Positions 27,621 to 35,762 of a DNA stretch of 64,000 nt are shown piece after piece. The notes under the pieces were generated by a model. The model ran no database searches and was not told the origin of the DNA. It saw nothing but the letters and a program-made list of their open reading frames with translations. The position numbers and the translations under genes are program-made. Positions within the stretch are counted from its first letter, which is position 1. Each line of letters starts with the position of its first letter. The stretch comes from Streptomyces sp. RB17 (GTDB lineage Bacteria; Actinomycetota; Actinomycetes; Streptomycetales; Streptomycetaceae): positions 1,240,001 to 1,304,000 of the forward strand of contig NZ_WEGL01000001.1 of the NCBI RefSeq assembly GCF_009604455.1, given 5' to 3'.

Positions 27621-28365
27621 TTACCGGGGTGCCTGCGGCGGCGGGACACCGACGGCGCAGGCGTCGGCGTACGGACTCTCCACCCGCCAACCGTCCTCCC
27701 GTGCCACGCGTTCGAACACCCCGATCTTGTAGGCCGGCCCCTCCGGCTCCCCGATGTCGCACCACCAGCCGGCCCTGGCCCACTCCTCCTCCCCGCGCAC
27801 CAACGGACGCCCGTGGACGGCGAGATGCGGAGCGAGCGTGGAGCGTGCGTACACACCCATCACCTCACGTCCGCCGGCGATGCGCCGGTAGCCGGCGGTC
27901 TCCCGGAGCAGCAGCCGTCGCCCGTCGTCGCCGGCCACGAGCAGCGGCTCGCCCTCGACGAACAGGGTCAACTCGCCGCTGCGCGCCCGGACTTCGTACG
28001 CGGGCAGGGACGAGAGCCGGGCGAACCCGAGGGCGTGGTTCCACGAGGTCACCCACAGTCCGCGGTCGAGGTAGTAGCGGACGGCCTCCTGCCAGGTCCA
28101 GTAGGCGTCCAGACGGAATCCGTGCAGCCCTGCGGCGCGGCAGGCTTCGTACACCGTGTTCAGCGGGGAGTCCGCCGGACGTTCGTGCGCCCCGGCGGAC
28201 CATACCCGGTGTCCATCCCCGGGCGCGCAGCCCCGCCATCGACACATGCGTGCGCGTATCCGCCGCGTCAGCCCGGCCCTTCTGCCAGTCCTCCTGCGGC
28301 TCCGGGGCTTCCCCCTCCCGCTCGTGCCCGCTCGCGTCCCGCTCCCTGCCGTCCTGGATCGTCAT
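27621..28365 (-). pseudogene. hypothetical protein, one-base frameshift in N-terminal part
   Basis: A well-supported start (ATG 28365 with GGGAGG) begins MTIQDGRERDASGHEREGEA and runs with good codon bias to about 28222. From there sense continues in another frame: GHRVWSAGAHERPADSPLNT, TWQEAVRYYLDRGLWVTSW, down to TAA at 27621. Dropping one base of the C run at 28217-28220 (plus strand) joins the two halves into about 247 aa. Without correction, translation could only use a start near 28247, which has no ribosome site. No domain is recognised. It may be a true pseudogene or a sequence error. Confidence 0.7.
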
Positions 28366-28465
28366 GACCGCCTCCCGTCGTCACACTGCGTTACGATCCC
28401 TTGATAACGCGTGCCACTGACAACGGGTCGTGACCAGGCGCGGAGCGGGACAGCGGGACAGCGGA

Positions 28466-28518
28466 TCGCGGAGGGACTCGCGGGGTTGTCACGGGGTTGT
28501 CGCGGAGGGTCTCGCGGG
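28466..28518. repeat. 19-bp direct repeat upstream of nucleotidyltransferase
   Basis: TCGCGGAGGGACTCGCGGG (28466-28484) recurs at 28500-28518 with one change. Between them GGGGTTGTCACGGGGTTGT is itself a short duplication. Confidence 0.7.
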
Positions 28519-28561
28519 AATTTCGGAAGCGGACTCCGGGACGCTGCGGCAGGCTGAGGCC

Positions 28562-29365
28562 ATGCCCCCGCCCACTCCCACGCCCATGCCCTTGCCCGCG
28601 CACCGGAATCCCGATTCCGTCTTCCTCGCCCGTACCGCCGACCGCCTCGCCGCCCTCCCCACCGTCCGGGCGGTCGCCCTCGGCGGCTCCCGGGCCCAGG
28701 GAACCCACCGGGACGACAGCGACTGGGACCTGGCGATCTACTACCGCGGCCCCTTCGACCCCGACGACCTGCGGGCCGTCGGCTGGGAGGGCGAGGTGTC
28801 CGAGGTCGGCGGATGGGGCGGCGGGGTCTTCAACGGCGGGGCCTGGCTGACGATCGACGGACGCCGGGTCGACGTGCATTACCGGGACCTGGACGTGGTC
28901 GAGCACGAGCTGGCGGAGGCCGAGGCCGGACGGTTCCGGGTGGAGCCGCTGCTCTTCCATCTGGCGGGTGTCCCCACCTATCTGATCGTCGCCGAACTGG
29001 CCGTCAACCAGGTGCTTCGCGGCACCCTGCCCCGCCCGGCGGGCTACCCGGTCAGGCTGCGCGTCACCGCCGCCGAGCGCTGGCACGGAACCGCCCGCGC
29101 CACCCTCGCCTACGCGAAGGCCAACCACGCCCCGCACGGCCGCCTCACGGAGACCGCCGGCTGCCTCGCGACGGCCGCCGCCCAGGCCGCGCACGGGGTG
29201 CTCGCGGCACGCGGCGAGTGGGTGACGAACGAGAAGCGGCTGCTGGAGCGGGCGGGGCTGCGAGAGATCGACGCGGTGGTGGGTGCGCTGCGGGCCGAAC
29301 CCGAGGCCCTCGTCGCCGCCGTGACCGAGGCCGAGGAGATCGTCGGCGGCGCATTGCGGTCGTAG
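28562..29365 (+). CDS. nucleotidyltransferase domain protein
   Basis: A 267-aa protein with a pol-beta-like nucleotidyltransferase core: the motif VALGGSRAQGTHRDDSDWDL (GS...DxD) near residues 38-57 and a third acid in RRVDVHYRD. The C-terminal half is helical, with YAKANHAPHGRLTETAG. This architecture is shared with aminoglycoside adenylyltransferase-like and DUF4037-type proteins, but no resistance function can be claimed. ATG 28562 or ATG 28586 could be the start; the first 15 residues are Pro-rich. Confidence 0.82.
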   Translation: MPPPTPTPMPLPAHRNPDSVFLARTADRLAALPTVRAVALGGSRAQGTHRDDSDWDLAIYYRGPFDPDDLRAVGWEGEVSEVGGWGGGVFNGGAWLTIDGRRVDVHYRDLDVVEHELAEAEAGRFRVEPLLFHLAGVPTYLIVAELAVNQVLRGTLPRPAGYPVRLRVTAAERWHGTARATLAYAKANHAPHGRLTETAGCLATAAAQAAHGVLAARGEWVTNEKRLLERAGLREIDAVVGALRAEPEALVAAVTEAEEIVGGALRS

Positions 29366-29442
29366 GGGACCGGCGCATCACGTTCACAGGGGCATTGCGT
29401 TCATAAAGAAACCGGCCACACGGGCACCTTTCACATGCCCGA

Positions 29443-29459
29443 AACCCGATCACCGGGTT
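29443..29459. promoter_or_regulatory. inverted repeat upstream of FUSC gene
   Basis: AACCCG (29443-29448) and CGGGTT (29454-29459) flank ATCAC, a 17-bp operator-like element about 95 bp before the FUSC start. No regulator is next to it. Confidence 0.4.
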
Positions 29460-29554
29460 CGCCCCGGGAACGCCCCCTACCGTGGGAGCACAGCCCACCC
29501 GGCCACCGTCGTCCGAAGGCAAGGCACCTCCCGCCCGCCTACGACAGGAGCCCC

Positions 29555-31393
29555 GTGTCCCGGCCCGCCGCACCCCTCTGGCTCGCCCACGCCCTGCGCG
29601 CCCAGCGCGGTCCCGTTCCCTGGAGTGCGGTGACCCGGGGTGCGCTCGCCGCCGGGCCGCTGCTGCTCGCCGGCGTCGGCACGGAACACACCGCCCCCGG
29701 CGTCCTCGCCGCCATCGCCGCGATGCTCGCCGGCATCAACGACCGGCCCGGCAGCCGGCGCGCCTCCGTCAGGCGGCTCGGCGTGCCCGCGCTGGCCGGG
29801 GCGCTCGGGCTGCTCGCGGGGACGTACGCGGGGCAGGGGCCGGCCGCCGTACCGCTGACCCTGGCGCTCACCCTGCTGGGGCTGGTCGCCGGTGGCGTCA
29901 GCGCGGTCGGGCCCGTCGCCTCCGCCGCTGGAACGCAACTGCTCGTCGGCGCCGCGATCGGCGCCGGGATGCCGGCGGCCGACAGCGGCTGGCAGCGGGC
30001 CCTCGCCTTTCTCGCCGGGGCCGGCTGGCTGCTTCTGCTGCGGCTCGCCCTGCCCACGCCCGGTTCGCTCACCGGGGACTTCCGGTTCGATGGTGAGCGG
30101 GCGGCGGTCGCCGAGGTGTACGACGCCGTCGCCGCCCTCCTCGACGCCGTGGGCGGGGACCGGGCCACCGCCCGGCGGGCCGCGCTCACCGCCGCGCTCG
30201 ACCAGGCCCAGGACGCCCTCGCCGGGCCCCGGCTGCGCCGTTGCGCCAGTTCCGCCGCCGAGCGCCGGCTGCACGCGCAGTACGTGGCCGCCCTCCCGCT
30301 CGCAGAGGCCGCCACCGCGCTGTTCTGGGCGGGCGAGCCGGTCTCCGCGCGGGCGGCGGAAGGGCCCCGGCGGCTCGCCGCCGCCGTCCGCGGCAACACC
30401 GGCACCGGCCCGCTGCCCGCCCCGCACCGGTCGGCCCCCGCCCTGCGCGCCCTCGACGACGCGCTGCTGCGCGCGGCCGAGACCTTCGACCAGGGCCAGG
30501 GCGCCCAGCACCGGCTGCTCACCCGACGCATGGGCCTCCGCGGCGCCCTGCGCGCCGCGTTCGGCACCGGCGGACGCGAGTACGGACTGCGGGTCGCCGT
30601 CTGCTTCGGGGCCAGCGCCGCCATCGCCCAGGCGCTGCACCACACCCGTTGGTACGGCCAGCACCAGCACTGGTACTGGCTGCCCGCCACCGCCGTCTTC
30701 CTCGTCAAGCCCGACCTCGGGCCGCTCGCCTCACGGGTGCTGTGCCGGGCCGCCGGAACCGTGCTGGGCGCCCTGGTGTTCGCCGGGCTCGCCGCGCTGC
30801 TGCCCCGGCCCGCCGGGCTGATCGCGCTGGTCGCGGTCTGCGGGGCGCTGGTGCCGGTCGCCACCCGGCACTTCGCCGCGCTGACCGCCGTCGTCACCGT
30901 CCTCGTCCTCGCCCTGGTGATGGCCGGTGGCGAGCCGCAGGCCTCCGTCAGCCGGATCGGCGAGACCCTGCTGGCCTGCGCGCTCGTGCTGGTGGTCGGG
31001 CATCTGCCGATGCCGGGGGAGCGCGGCGGCGGGGTACGGGCGCGGCTCGCCACGGCCGGAAGTGCCGCGCACGCCTATCTCGTGCACGTCCTCGGCGAGT
31101 CCGACGACCGCGCCGAGCGGTGGGTACTGCGCCGGGAGGCCTACCGCACCCTCGCCGAGGCCCGTAGCGCCATCGCGCTCGCTGCCGCCGAACTGCCCGC
31201 CCTCGCCCGCCACACCGCGGGCACGGACGCCGTCGCGGACGTCCTGGAGCGACTTGTCGACACGACCACGGCCTGTGCCGTACACCTCGACGAAACCGGC
31301 CGGCTCACGCCGCGGCATGTCGGGCAACTGCAGGATGCCCTGCACGAGTTGAGGCACCAGGGGGTCGAGGTGCCGCTGCCCGTCGCCGCGTAG
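29555..31393 (+). CDS. FUSC family (aromatic acid exporter-like) membrane protein
   Basis: This 612-aa protein has two blocks of membrane helices (residues about 25-165 and 350-480) separated by a cytoplasmic helical region, as in FUSC/AaeB-type exporters. Landmarks are APGVLAAIAAMLAGINDRPG at the N-terminus and RVAVCFGASAAIAQALHHTR and WYWLPATAVFLVKPDLGPLA at the second block. These proteins export p-hydroxybenzoate-like acids or act in envelope stress. GTG 29555 follows ACAGGAGCCCC. Confidence 0.86.
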   Translation: MSRPAAPLWLAHALRAQRGPVPWSAVTRGALAAGPLLLAGVGTEHTAPGVLAAIAAMLAGINDRPGSRRASVRRLGVPALAGALGLLAGTYAGQGPAAVPLTLALTLLGLVAGGVSAVGPVASAAGTQLLVGAAIGAGMPAADSGWQRALAFLAGAGWLLLLRLALPTPGSLTGDFRFDGERAAVAEVYDAVAALLDAVGGDRATARRAALTAALDQAQDALAGPRLRRCASSAAERRLHAQYVAALPLAEAATALFWAGEPVSARAAEGPRRLAAAVRGNTGTGPLPAPHRSAPALRALDDALLRAAETFDQGQGAQHRLLTRRMGLRGALRAAFGTGGREYGLRVAVCFGASAAIAQALHHTRWYGQHQHWYWLPATAVFLVKPDLGPLASRVLCRAAGTVLGALVFAGLAALLPRPAGLIALVAVCGALVPVATRHFAALTAVVTVLVLALVMAGGEPQASVSRIGETLLACALVLVVGHLPMPGERGGGVRARLATAGSAAHAYLVHVLGESDDRAERWVLRREAYRTLAEARSAIALAAAELPALARHTAGTDAVADVLERLVDTTTACAVHLDETGRLTPRHVGQLQDALHELRHQGVEVPLPVAA

Positions 31394-31496
31394 TCGCACG
31401 CCTGAGGCCGGGGTAGCCCGGTAGCCCGCCCCGCCGCGTAGCCCCCGCCGCCGTGCAGCCCCGTACGCCGCCGTCCTGTAGCCGTACGGTGGGCCC

Positions 31497-32849
31497 ATGC
31501 GTGCCACTCCCGCCGACCTCGTCATCACCGGCTGCACCGCGCTCGTCCATGACGAGGAGGAACAGGTCGGTTTCCGCCAGGACGCGGCGATCGTCGTACG
31601 TGACCGGGTCATCGAGTCGGTCACCTCCGCCGCGGCCGTGCGCGACCTGCCCGCCCTGCAGCGGATCGAGGCGTACGGGCAGGTCGCCATGCCGGGGCTG
31701 ATCAACTGCCATACGCACGCCCCGATGGTGGCCCTGCGCGGACTCGCCGAGGACCTGCCGACCGAGGAGTGGTTCAACGACGTCGTCTGGCCCGTCGAGT
31801 CCAACCTCACCGCCGACGACGTGGAGCTGGGTGCCCGGCTCGCCTGCGCCGAGATGATCCGGGGCGGGGTGACCTGCTTCGCCGACCACTACTTCCACAT
31901 GGACGCCGTCGCCGCCGTCGTCGCCGAGTGCGGCTTGCGCGCCCACCTCGGCGAGGCCTACTTCTCCAGCCAGGGCCCCGAAGGGCGGGAGCGCTCGGCC
32001 GAATTCGCCCTCCGCCACCGCGCCACCGCCGACGGCCGCATCACCACCGCCCTCGCCCCGCACGCCCCCTACACCGTCACCGGCACCGACCTCACCGCGA
32101 CCGCCGAACTGGCCCGCGCCCACCACCTCCCCGTCCACATCCACGCCGCCGAGAACCGCGACCAGACCGACACCAGCCTCGCCCGGCACGGTCTCACCCC
32201 CATCGAGGTCCTCGACCGCGCCGGGCTCCTCGAGACCGACCTGCTCATCGCGCACGGCACCGGCATCGTGGCGCGCGACCTTCCGCTGCTCGCCGGCACG
32301 GGCGGCCGTACGGCCGTGGCGACCGCACCCCGCGGCTACCTCAAGTTCGCCTGGCCCACCACCACTCCGGTACGGGCCCTGCGCGCGGCCGGCGTCCCCG
32401 TCGGGCTCGCCACGGACGGCGCCGCCTCCAACAACTCCCTCGACGTCTGGGAGTCGATGGCGCTGACCTCCCTGATCCAGAAGTCCACCGAAGGCGATCC
32501 ACGCTGGCTGACGTCCCGCCAGGCCCTGCACCACGCCACGCTGCAGAGCGCCCGAGCCGTCCGGCTCGGCGACCGCGTGGGCACCCTCGCGCCCGGCCGC
32601 CGCGCCGACATCGTCCTGGTCGACCTGACCGGCCCGCACACCCAGCCCGTCCACGACCTCGCCGCCACCCTCGTGCACAGCGCGCGCTCCTCGGACGTCC
32701 GCACGACCGTCGTCGACGGCCGGGTCCTGATGCGCGACCGGCAGCTCCTCACCCTCGACCTGCCCGCGGTCGTACAGGAGTTGGGCCGTCGGCTGCCCGC
32801 GCTGACCGACCGCAGTCATGGGCGGCGCATCCAGGAGTACGACACCTGA
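31497..32849 (+). CDS. TRZ/ATZ-type amidohydrolase (SAH/MTA deaminase-like)
   Basis: This 450-aa metal-dependent deaminase has the metal ligands of the family: PGLINCHTHAPMVALRG, LAPHAPYTVTGTDL, PVHIHAAENRDQ and GLATDGAASNNSLDVWE. The last motif with the downstream ALTSLIQKSTEG is closest to the MtaD/SAH deaminase and 8-oxoguanine deaminase branches, which deaminate purine rings. A partner cannot be deduced from the neighbours. ATG 31497 is adopted; 103 bp separate it from the FUSC gene. Confidence 0.87.
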   Translation: MRATPADLVITGCTALVHDEEEQVGFRQDAAIVVRDRVIESVTSAAAVRDLPALQRIEAYGQVAMPGLINCHTHAPMVALRGLAEDLPTEEWFNDVVWPVESNLTADDVELGARLACAEMIRGGVTCFADHYFHMDAVAAVVAECGLRAHLGEAYFSSQGPEGRERSAEFALRHRATADGRITTALAPHAPYTVTGTDLTATAELARAHHLPVHIHAAENRDQTDTSLARHGLTPIEVLDRAGLLETDLLIAHGTGIVARDLPLLAGTGGRTAVATAPRGYLKFAWPTTTPVRALRAAGVPVGLATDGAASNNSLDVWESMALTSLIQKSTEGDPRWLTSRQALHHATLQSARAVRLGDRVGTLAPGRRADIVLVDLTGPHTQPVHDLAATLVHSARSSDVRTTVVDGRVLMRDRQLLTLDLPAVVQELGRRLPALTDRSHGRRIQEYDT

Positions 32850-33022
32850 GCCGGCCGGTACCGCGCATGCGTGAGGTGGCGCCCAAAGGTCTCAGCGAAA
32901 GTCTTTGCGGAACTCCACGCGGACTCTCCGCGGAAATCTCCGCCAAAATCTCCGCGCACAGCGATGAGTTCCGCTCCCGGCGGCGGTCACCACCCCGTAC
33001 CGACCGGCGGACAGGAGGGCCC

Positions 33023-33679
33023 ATGTCGCATCCGGAGATCGTCTCGCGCGAGCAGTGGCGTGCGGCGCGCGAGGAATTGCTGCGCAAGGAGGAGGCGGTC
33101 AGGCGGGCCCGTGAGGTGCTCGGGGAGGCGCGGCGGCGGCTGCCCATGGTCGAGGTCGACGCGGAGTACGTCTTCGAGGGCGGCGACGGCAAGGCCACCC
33201 TGCTGGACCTCTTCGAGGGTCGCTCCCAGCTCGTCGTCCACCACTTCATGTTCGCCCCGGAGTGGGAGACCGGCTGCCCGTGCTGCTCGGCCTTCCTGGA
33301 CCAGGTCGGCCACCTCGCCCATCTGCGGGCCCGGAACACCTCCTTCGCGGCCGTCTCCCGGGCCCCGTTCACCCGGATCCTGCCGTTCAAGGCGCGGATG
33401 GGCTGGGTGGTGCCCTGGTACTCCGCGTCGTGCTCCTCGTCCCACGGCGACTTCAACCTCGACTTCGGGGCCACGGTGGAGTCGGACGGGGGCCTCGTCG
33501 AGCGGCCGGGCGTCAGCTGCTTCCTGCGCGACCGGGACCGGGTCTTCCACACCTACTCGGCGTACGACGACGGGCTGGACGGACTCGGCACCCTCGCCGG
33601 CCTGCTCGACCTCACGCTCCTCGGCCGCAGCCCGGCGGGCAGTGACCGGCTGCGCCTTCACGACGAGTACGACTACTGA
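33023..33679 (+). CDS. DUF899 family (thioredoxin-like) protein
   Basis: This 218-aa protein starts SHPEIVSREQWRAAREELLRKE and includes the DUF899 signature HHFMFAPEWETGCPCCSAFLD with a CPCC motif at residues about 90-93, then FNLDFGATVESDGG and VFHTYSAYDDGLDGL. The fold is thioredoxin-like; enzymatic role unknown. AGGAGGG precedes ATG 33023. The 170 bp upstream contain three copies of an ATCTCCGC-like string but no clear promoter. Confidence 0.88.
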   Translation: MSHPEIVSREQWRAAREELLRKEEAVRRAREVLGEARRRLPMVEVDAEYVFEGGDGKATLLDLFEGRSQLVVHHFMFAPEWETGCPCCSAFLDQVGHLAHLRARNTSFAAVSRAPFTRILPFKARMGWVVPWYSASCSSSHGDFNLDFGATVESDGGLVERPGVSCFLRDRDRVFHTYSAYDDGLDGLGTLAGLLDLTLLGRSPAGSDRLRLHDEYDY

Positions 33680-33692
33680 CGCGGACGGTGCG

Positions 33693-33712
33693 GTTCATGT
33701 CACAAAGTGAAC
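33693..33712. promoter_or_regulatory. imperfect palindrome before small ORF
   Basis: GTTCA (33693-33697) and TGAAC (33708-33712) flank ten bases, in the 155 bp between the DUF899 gene and the 58-aa gene. TAGGTA near 33740 could serve as a -10 element. Weak evidence. Confidence 0.3.
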
Positions 33713-33834
33713 GATTCCTCACTCTCCGCGCCGAACGAGTGTAGGTAATGTCTCAGTCCCGTCACCGAGCGAGCCGTTTCCCTTCTCCAGGGCGTTAACT
33801 CCTACAAGTACGACGCTTCCTGGAGGTGTGCGAG

Positions 33835-34011
33835 ATGGTGAACGGGCGAACGGTGCTCGAGCGCTTTCCCGCCGGTGGCCCGCGGGGATCCTGGCCCGCG
33901 GAGGAGTTCGCGCACGCGCGGCGTCTGGAAGGCCTGCCCGCCGAAGTGGTCATGGACCTCGCGACGGACACCTTCCTGGTGATCGTGCGGGGGGCCGAGG
34001 CGGCCGAGTGA
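33835..34011 (+). CDS. 58-aa hypothetical protein
   Basis: The protein begins MVNGRTVLERFPAGGPRGSW and ends DTFLVIVRGAEAAE. ATG 33835 sits 8 nt after GGAGG, a better fit than the GTG nine bases earlier, which would abut the ribosome site. Codon bias is good. No domain is recognised; the size and charge are in the range of DUF397-like or BldB-like small proteins, but the characteristic W..S..G motif of DUF397 is absent. Confidence 0.65.
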   Translation: MVNGRTVLERFPAGGPRGSWPAEEFAHARRLEGLPAEVVMDLATDTFLVIVRGAEAAE

Positions 34012-34062
34012 CCGACTAGTTCCGCGAGGCCGGGCCGTCAGCCGAGCGGCGGGGCAGCCGAT

Positions 34063-34094
34063 CCAGGGGCGCGGGGAGCTGCGCGATCAGCCAC
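34063..34094. repeat. Streptomyces-type dispersed intergenic repeat
   Basis: CCAGGGGCGCGGGGAGCTGC followed by GCGATCAGCCAC is a string I recognise as common between Streptomyces genes. Its first 14 bases are the exact reverse complement of the end of the element at 16688-16730. Confidence 0.5.
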
Positions 34095-34172
34095 GGAAAA
34101 GCCGCAGCCGCCTACGAAGCAGAACACGGCAGGCCGGTGGGCATGGGCCTCACGGCCGAGAAGCGCGCCGCG

Positions 34173-34739
34173 CTACGCCGCCCGGGACCAGTCCGGAGTC
34201 GTCCCCGTCACCCGGCACAGAGCCAGGTACAGAGGGATCGGCGGGGTGTACGGAACCGTGCCCTCCGGGCGGTGGATGAGCCGGGCGGTGCCGGTGACCA
34301 GGGCACCGGGGACGTAGTGGGCCGGGGACGGCCAGGGGAGGGCGTAGTCGGAGTCCGACGGAACGATCCACCACCAGTGGGCGCCGTCGGTGTACACACA
34401 GCCCAGCCGCGGCAGCCGGGGTACGACGAGCGGGCCGAGGCGATCGGGCACGGCCACGGCGTCGCAGCCGAGCGGTGCCGTCATGCCGTCCGGCACCGCG
34501 AGCCGACGGGGCGCGTCCGGGACGGGCCTGCGCCGCTGCAGCCGCACCAGGGTGTCCAGACCGAGGGACCCCTCAAGGCCCTGGCCTGCGGCACGGGCGG
34601 CGCTGGACGGGAAGGGGTTCGCGCCGTTGTCCCTGTCGCCGCCGAGCGGGTTGCTGGTGACACCCTGCCGGTGCGAGCCGTACTCGTCGGAGTCGTACCC
34701 GCCGGGGCCGTGGTCGCCGGAGCCGTACCGTGCGGTCAC
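34173..34739 (-). CDS. hypothetical protein coupled to ATPase gene
   Basis: This 188-aa protein has a low-complexity start (YGSGDHGPGGYDSDEYGSHR) and a more conserved-looking C-terminal half with VRLQRRRPVPDAPRRLAVP and GAHWWWIVPSDSDYALPWP. GTG 34739 overlaps the ATPase stop as GTGA, so the two are translationally coupled. I do not recognise a domain; similar proteins accompany RsbW-like ATPases in Streptomyces as far as I recall. Confidence 0.7.
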   Translation of the reverse strand: MTARYGSGDHGPGGYDSDEYGSHRQGVTSNPLGGDRDNGANPFPSSAARAAGQGLEGSLGLDTLVRLQRRRPVPDAPRRLAVPDGMTAPLGCDAVAVPDRLGPLVVPRLPRLGCVYTDGAHWWWIVPSDSDYALPWPSPAHYVPGALVTGTARLIHRPEGTVPYTPPIPLYLALCRVTGTTPDWSRAA

Positions 34740-35539
34740 GGTCGCTCCCCGGTTCGGTGCTGCTCGGGCGCCCGGTGCGGAGACTGGTGCGGGAACCGGT
34801 CCAGCGGGCGGTGCCGGAAGGGGGCCGATGCGCCGTGGCGGTGCTCGGGCTCGGGTGCGAGGGGGTGTGCGTGCTCAGGCTCGGGTGCCAGAGGGTGCGC
34901 GTGTTCGGGCTCGGATGCGAGAGGGCGGGGGCGCCCGGCGGTCCGTTGCCGGCCCTCCGGTGTCTCGTCGGCGCCGGAGTCGTCCGGGCGGTCCGGCTTG
35001 GGGCGGGCGCCCCAGCCCAGGTCGTTGCGCGGCGCGGCGGTGTCGTCGGCGCCGGTCCGTCGGGCCAGTTCGGCCCAGACCAGCAGACCCGGCCCGTGCT
35101 CCTGGGCGCCCCAGGCCCGGCACAGTGCGTCGACGAGGAGCAATCCCCTCCCGTGCTCCTCATCGGGCCGCTGCGGGGACGGACGGGGTTCGCCGGGGGC
35201 GCAGCCCTCGTCACGTACGGCTATGCGCACGGTGTCGTCGTGGTCGTGCAGTTCGCACACCACGCTGCTGCTCGCGGTGTGCACGATCGCGTTCGTGACC
35301 AGCTCGGATATGACCAGGACCGCGCTGTCGCAGGTGTCCGTGCACACCGACCAGCCGGTCAGCCGGGCGTGCGCGAGGCGTCTCGCCTGGGCGACGGAAC
35401 CCGGATGTGCGGCCAGCTCGAAGCGGAACCGGCGCCCGGCAGCGCCCCCATCAGGGGCTGCTCCCGTGGCTGCACCGAGACCGGGACGGTCTGCGGCGGT
35501 GTCTGTTCCTAAGGGCGCGGACGGAATCACGCTTGCCAC
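34736..35539 (-). CDS. RsbW-like ATP-binding protein (HATPase_c)
   Basis: This protein of about 267 aa has a GHKL ATPase fold: SAVLVISELVTNAIVHTASS (N box), TVRIAVRDEGCAPG (G1 box) and EEHGRGLLLVDALCRAWGAQ (G2 box). Such proteins act as anti-sigma-factor kinases or partners of XRE/DUF397 pairs. Beyond residue 170 it is hydrophilic and carries a 10-aa repeat (HAHPLAPEPE). GTG 35539 is chosen over a TTG nine codons upstream because AGGGAG lies between. It is divergent from the XRE gene. Confidence 0.85.
   Translation of the reverse strand: MASVIPSAPLGTDTAADRPGLGAATGAAPDGGAAGRRFRFELAAHPGSVAQARRLAHARLTGWSVCTDTCDSAVLVISELVTNAIVHTASSSVVCELHDHDDTVRIAVRDEGCAPGEPRPSPQRPDEEHGRGLLLVDALCRAWGAQEHGPGLLVWAELARRTGADDTAAPRNDLGWGARPKPDRPDDSGADETPEGRQRTAGRPRPLASEPEHAHPLAPEPEHAHPLAPEPEHRHGASAPFRHRPLDRFPHQSPHRAPEQHRTGERP
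34844..34933 (-). repeat. 30-bp tandem repeat (10-aa HAHPLAPEPE unit)
   Basis: Three 30-bp units run at 34844-34873, 34874-34903 and 34904-34933. They encode HAHPLASEPE-like decapeptides in the tail of the ATPase. The unit length keeps the frame. Confidence 0.85.
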
Positions 35540-35644
35540 TATCTCCCTGCCGCGAACACTTGGCAAGTATCACTATGAAAAATGCAGAGTGCTGTGTGAC
35601 GCGGTCGGAGGCCGTGGCACACTGCTCGCAACAGCACGTCGAGC

Positions 35645-35701
35645 GGCGCCAATTGGGGGCATCGAGGATCCCGGTCCTCGAATGCATCTTCGAATGGCGC
35701 C
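35645..35701. promoter_or_regulatory. nested inverted repeats between ATPase and XRE genes
   Basis: An outer pair GGCGCCA (35645-35651) / TGGCGCC (35695-35701) encloses an inner hairpin CGAGGA (35663-35668) / TCCTCG (35675-35680). The element lies 62 bp before the XRE start. It could be an operator for the XRE regulator or an RNA structure in its leader. Confidence 0.6.
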
Positions 35702-35762
35702 GTAGGGCTGTCAGGAAACATTCGGTGGAGCCGCAGGTGAGGTCTTCGGTGGAGGTGAGAAC

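Noticed and set aside
29350..29405. Second gene copy after the nucleotidyltransferase (repeated GGCATTGCG end)
   Set aside because: Only about 16 bases around the stop codon are duplicated; no further coding sequence.
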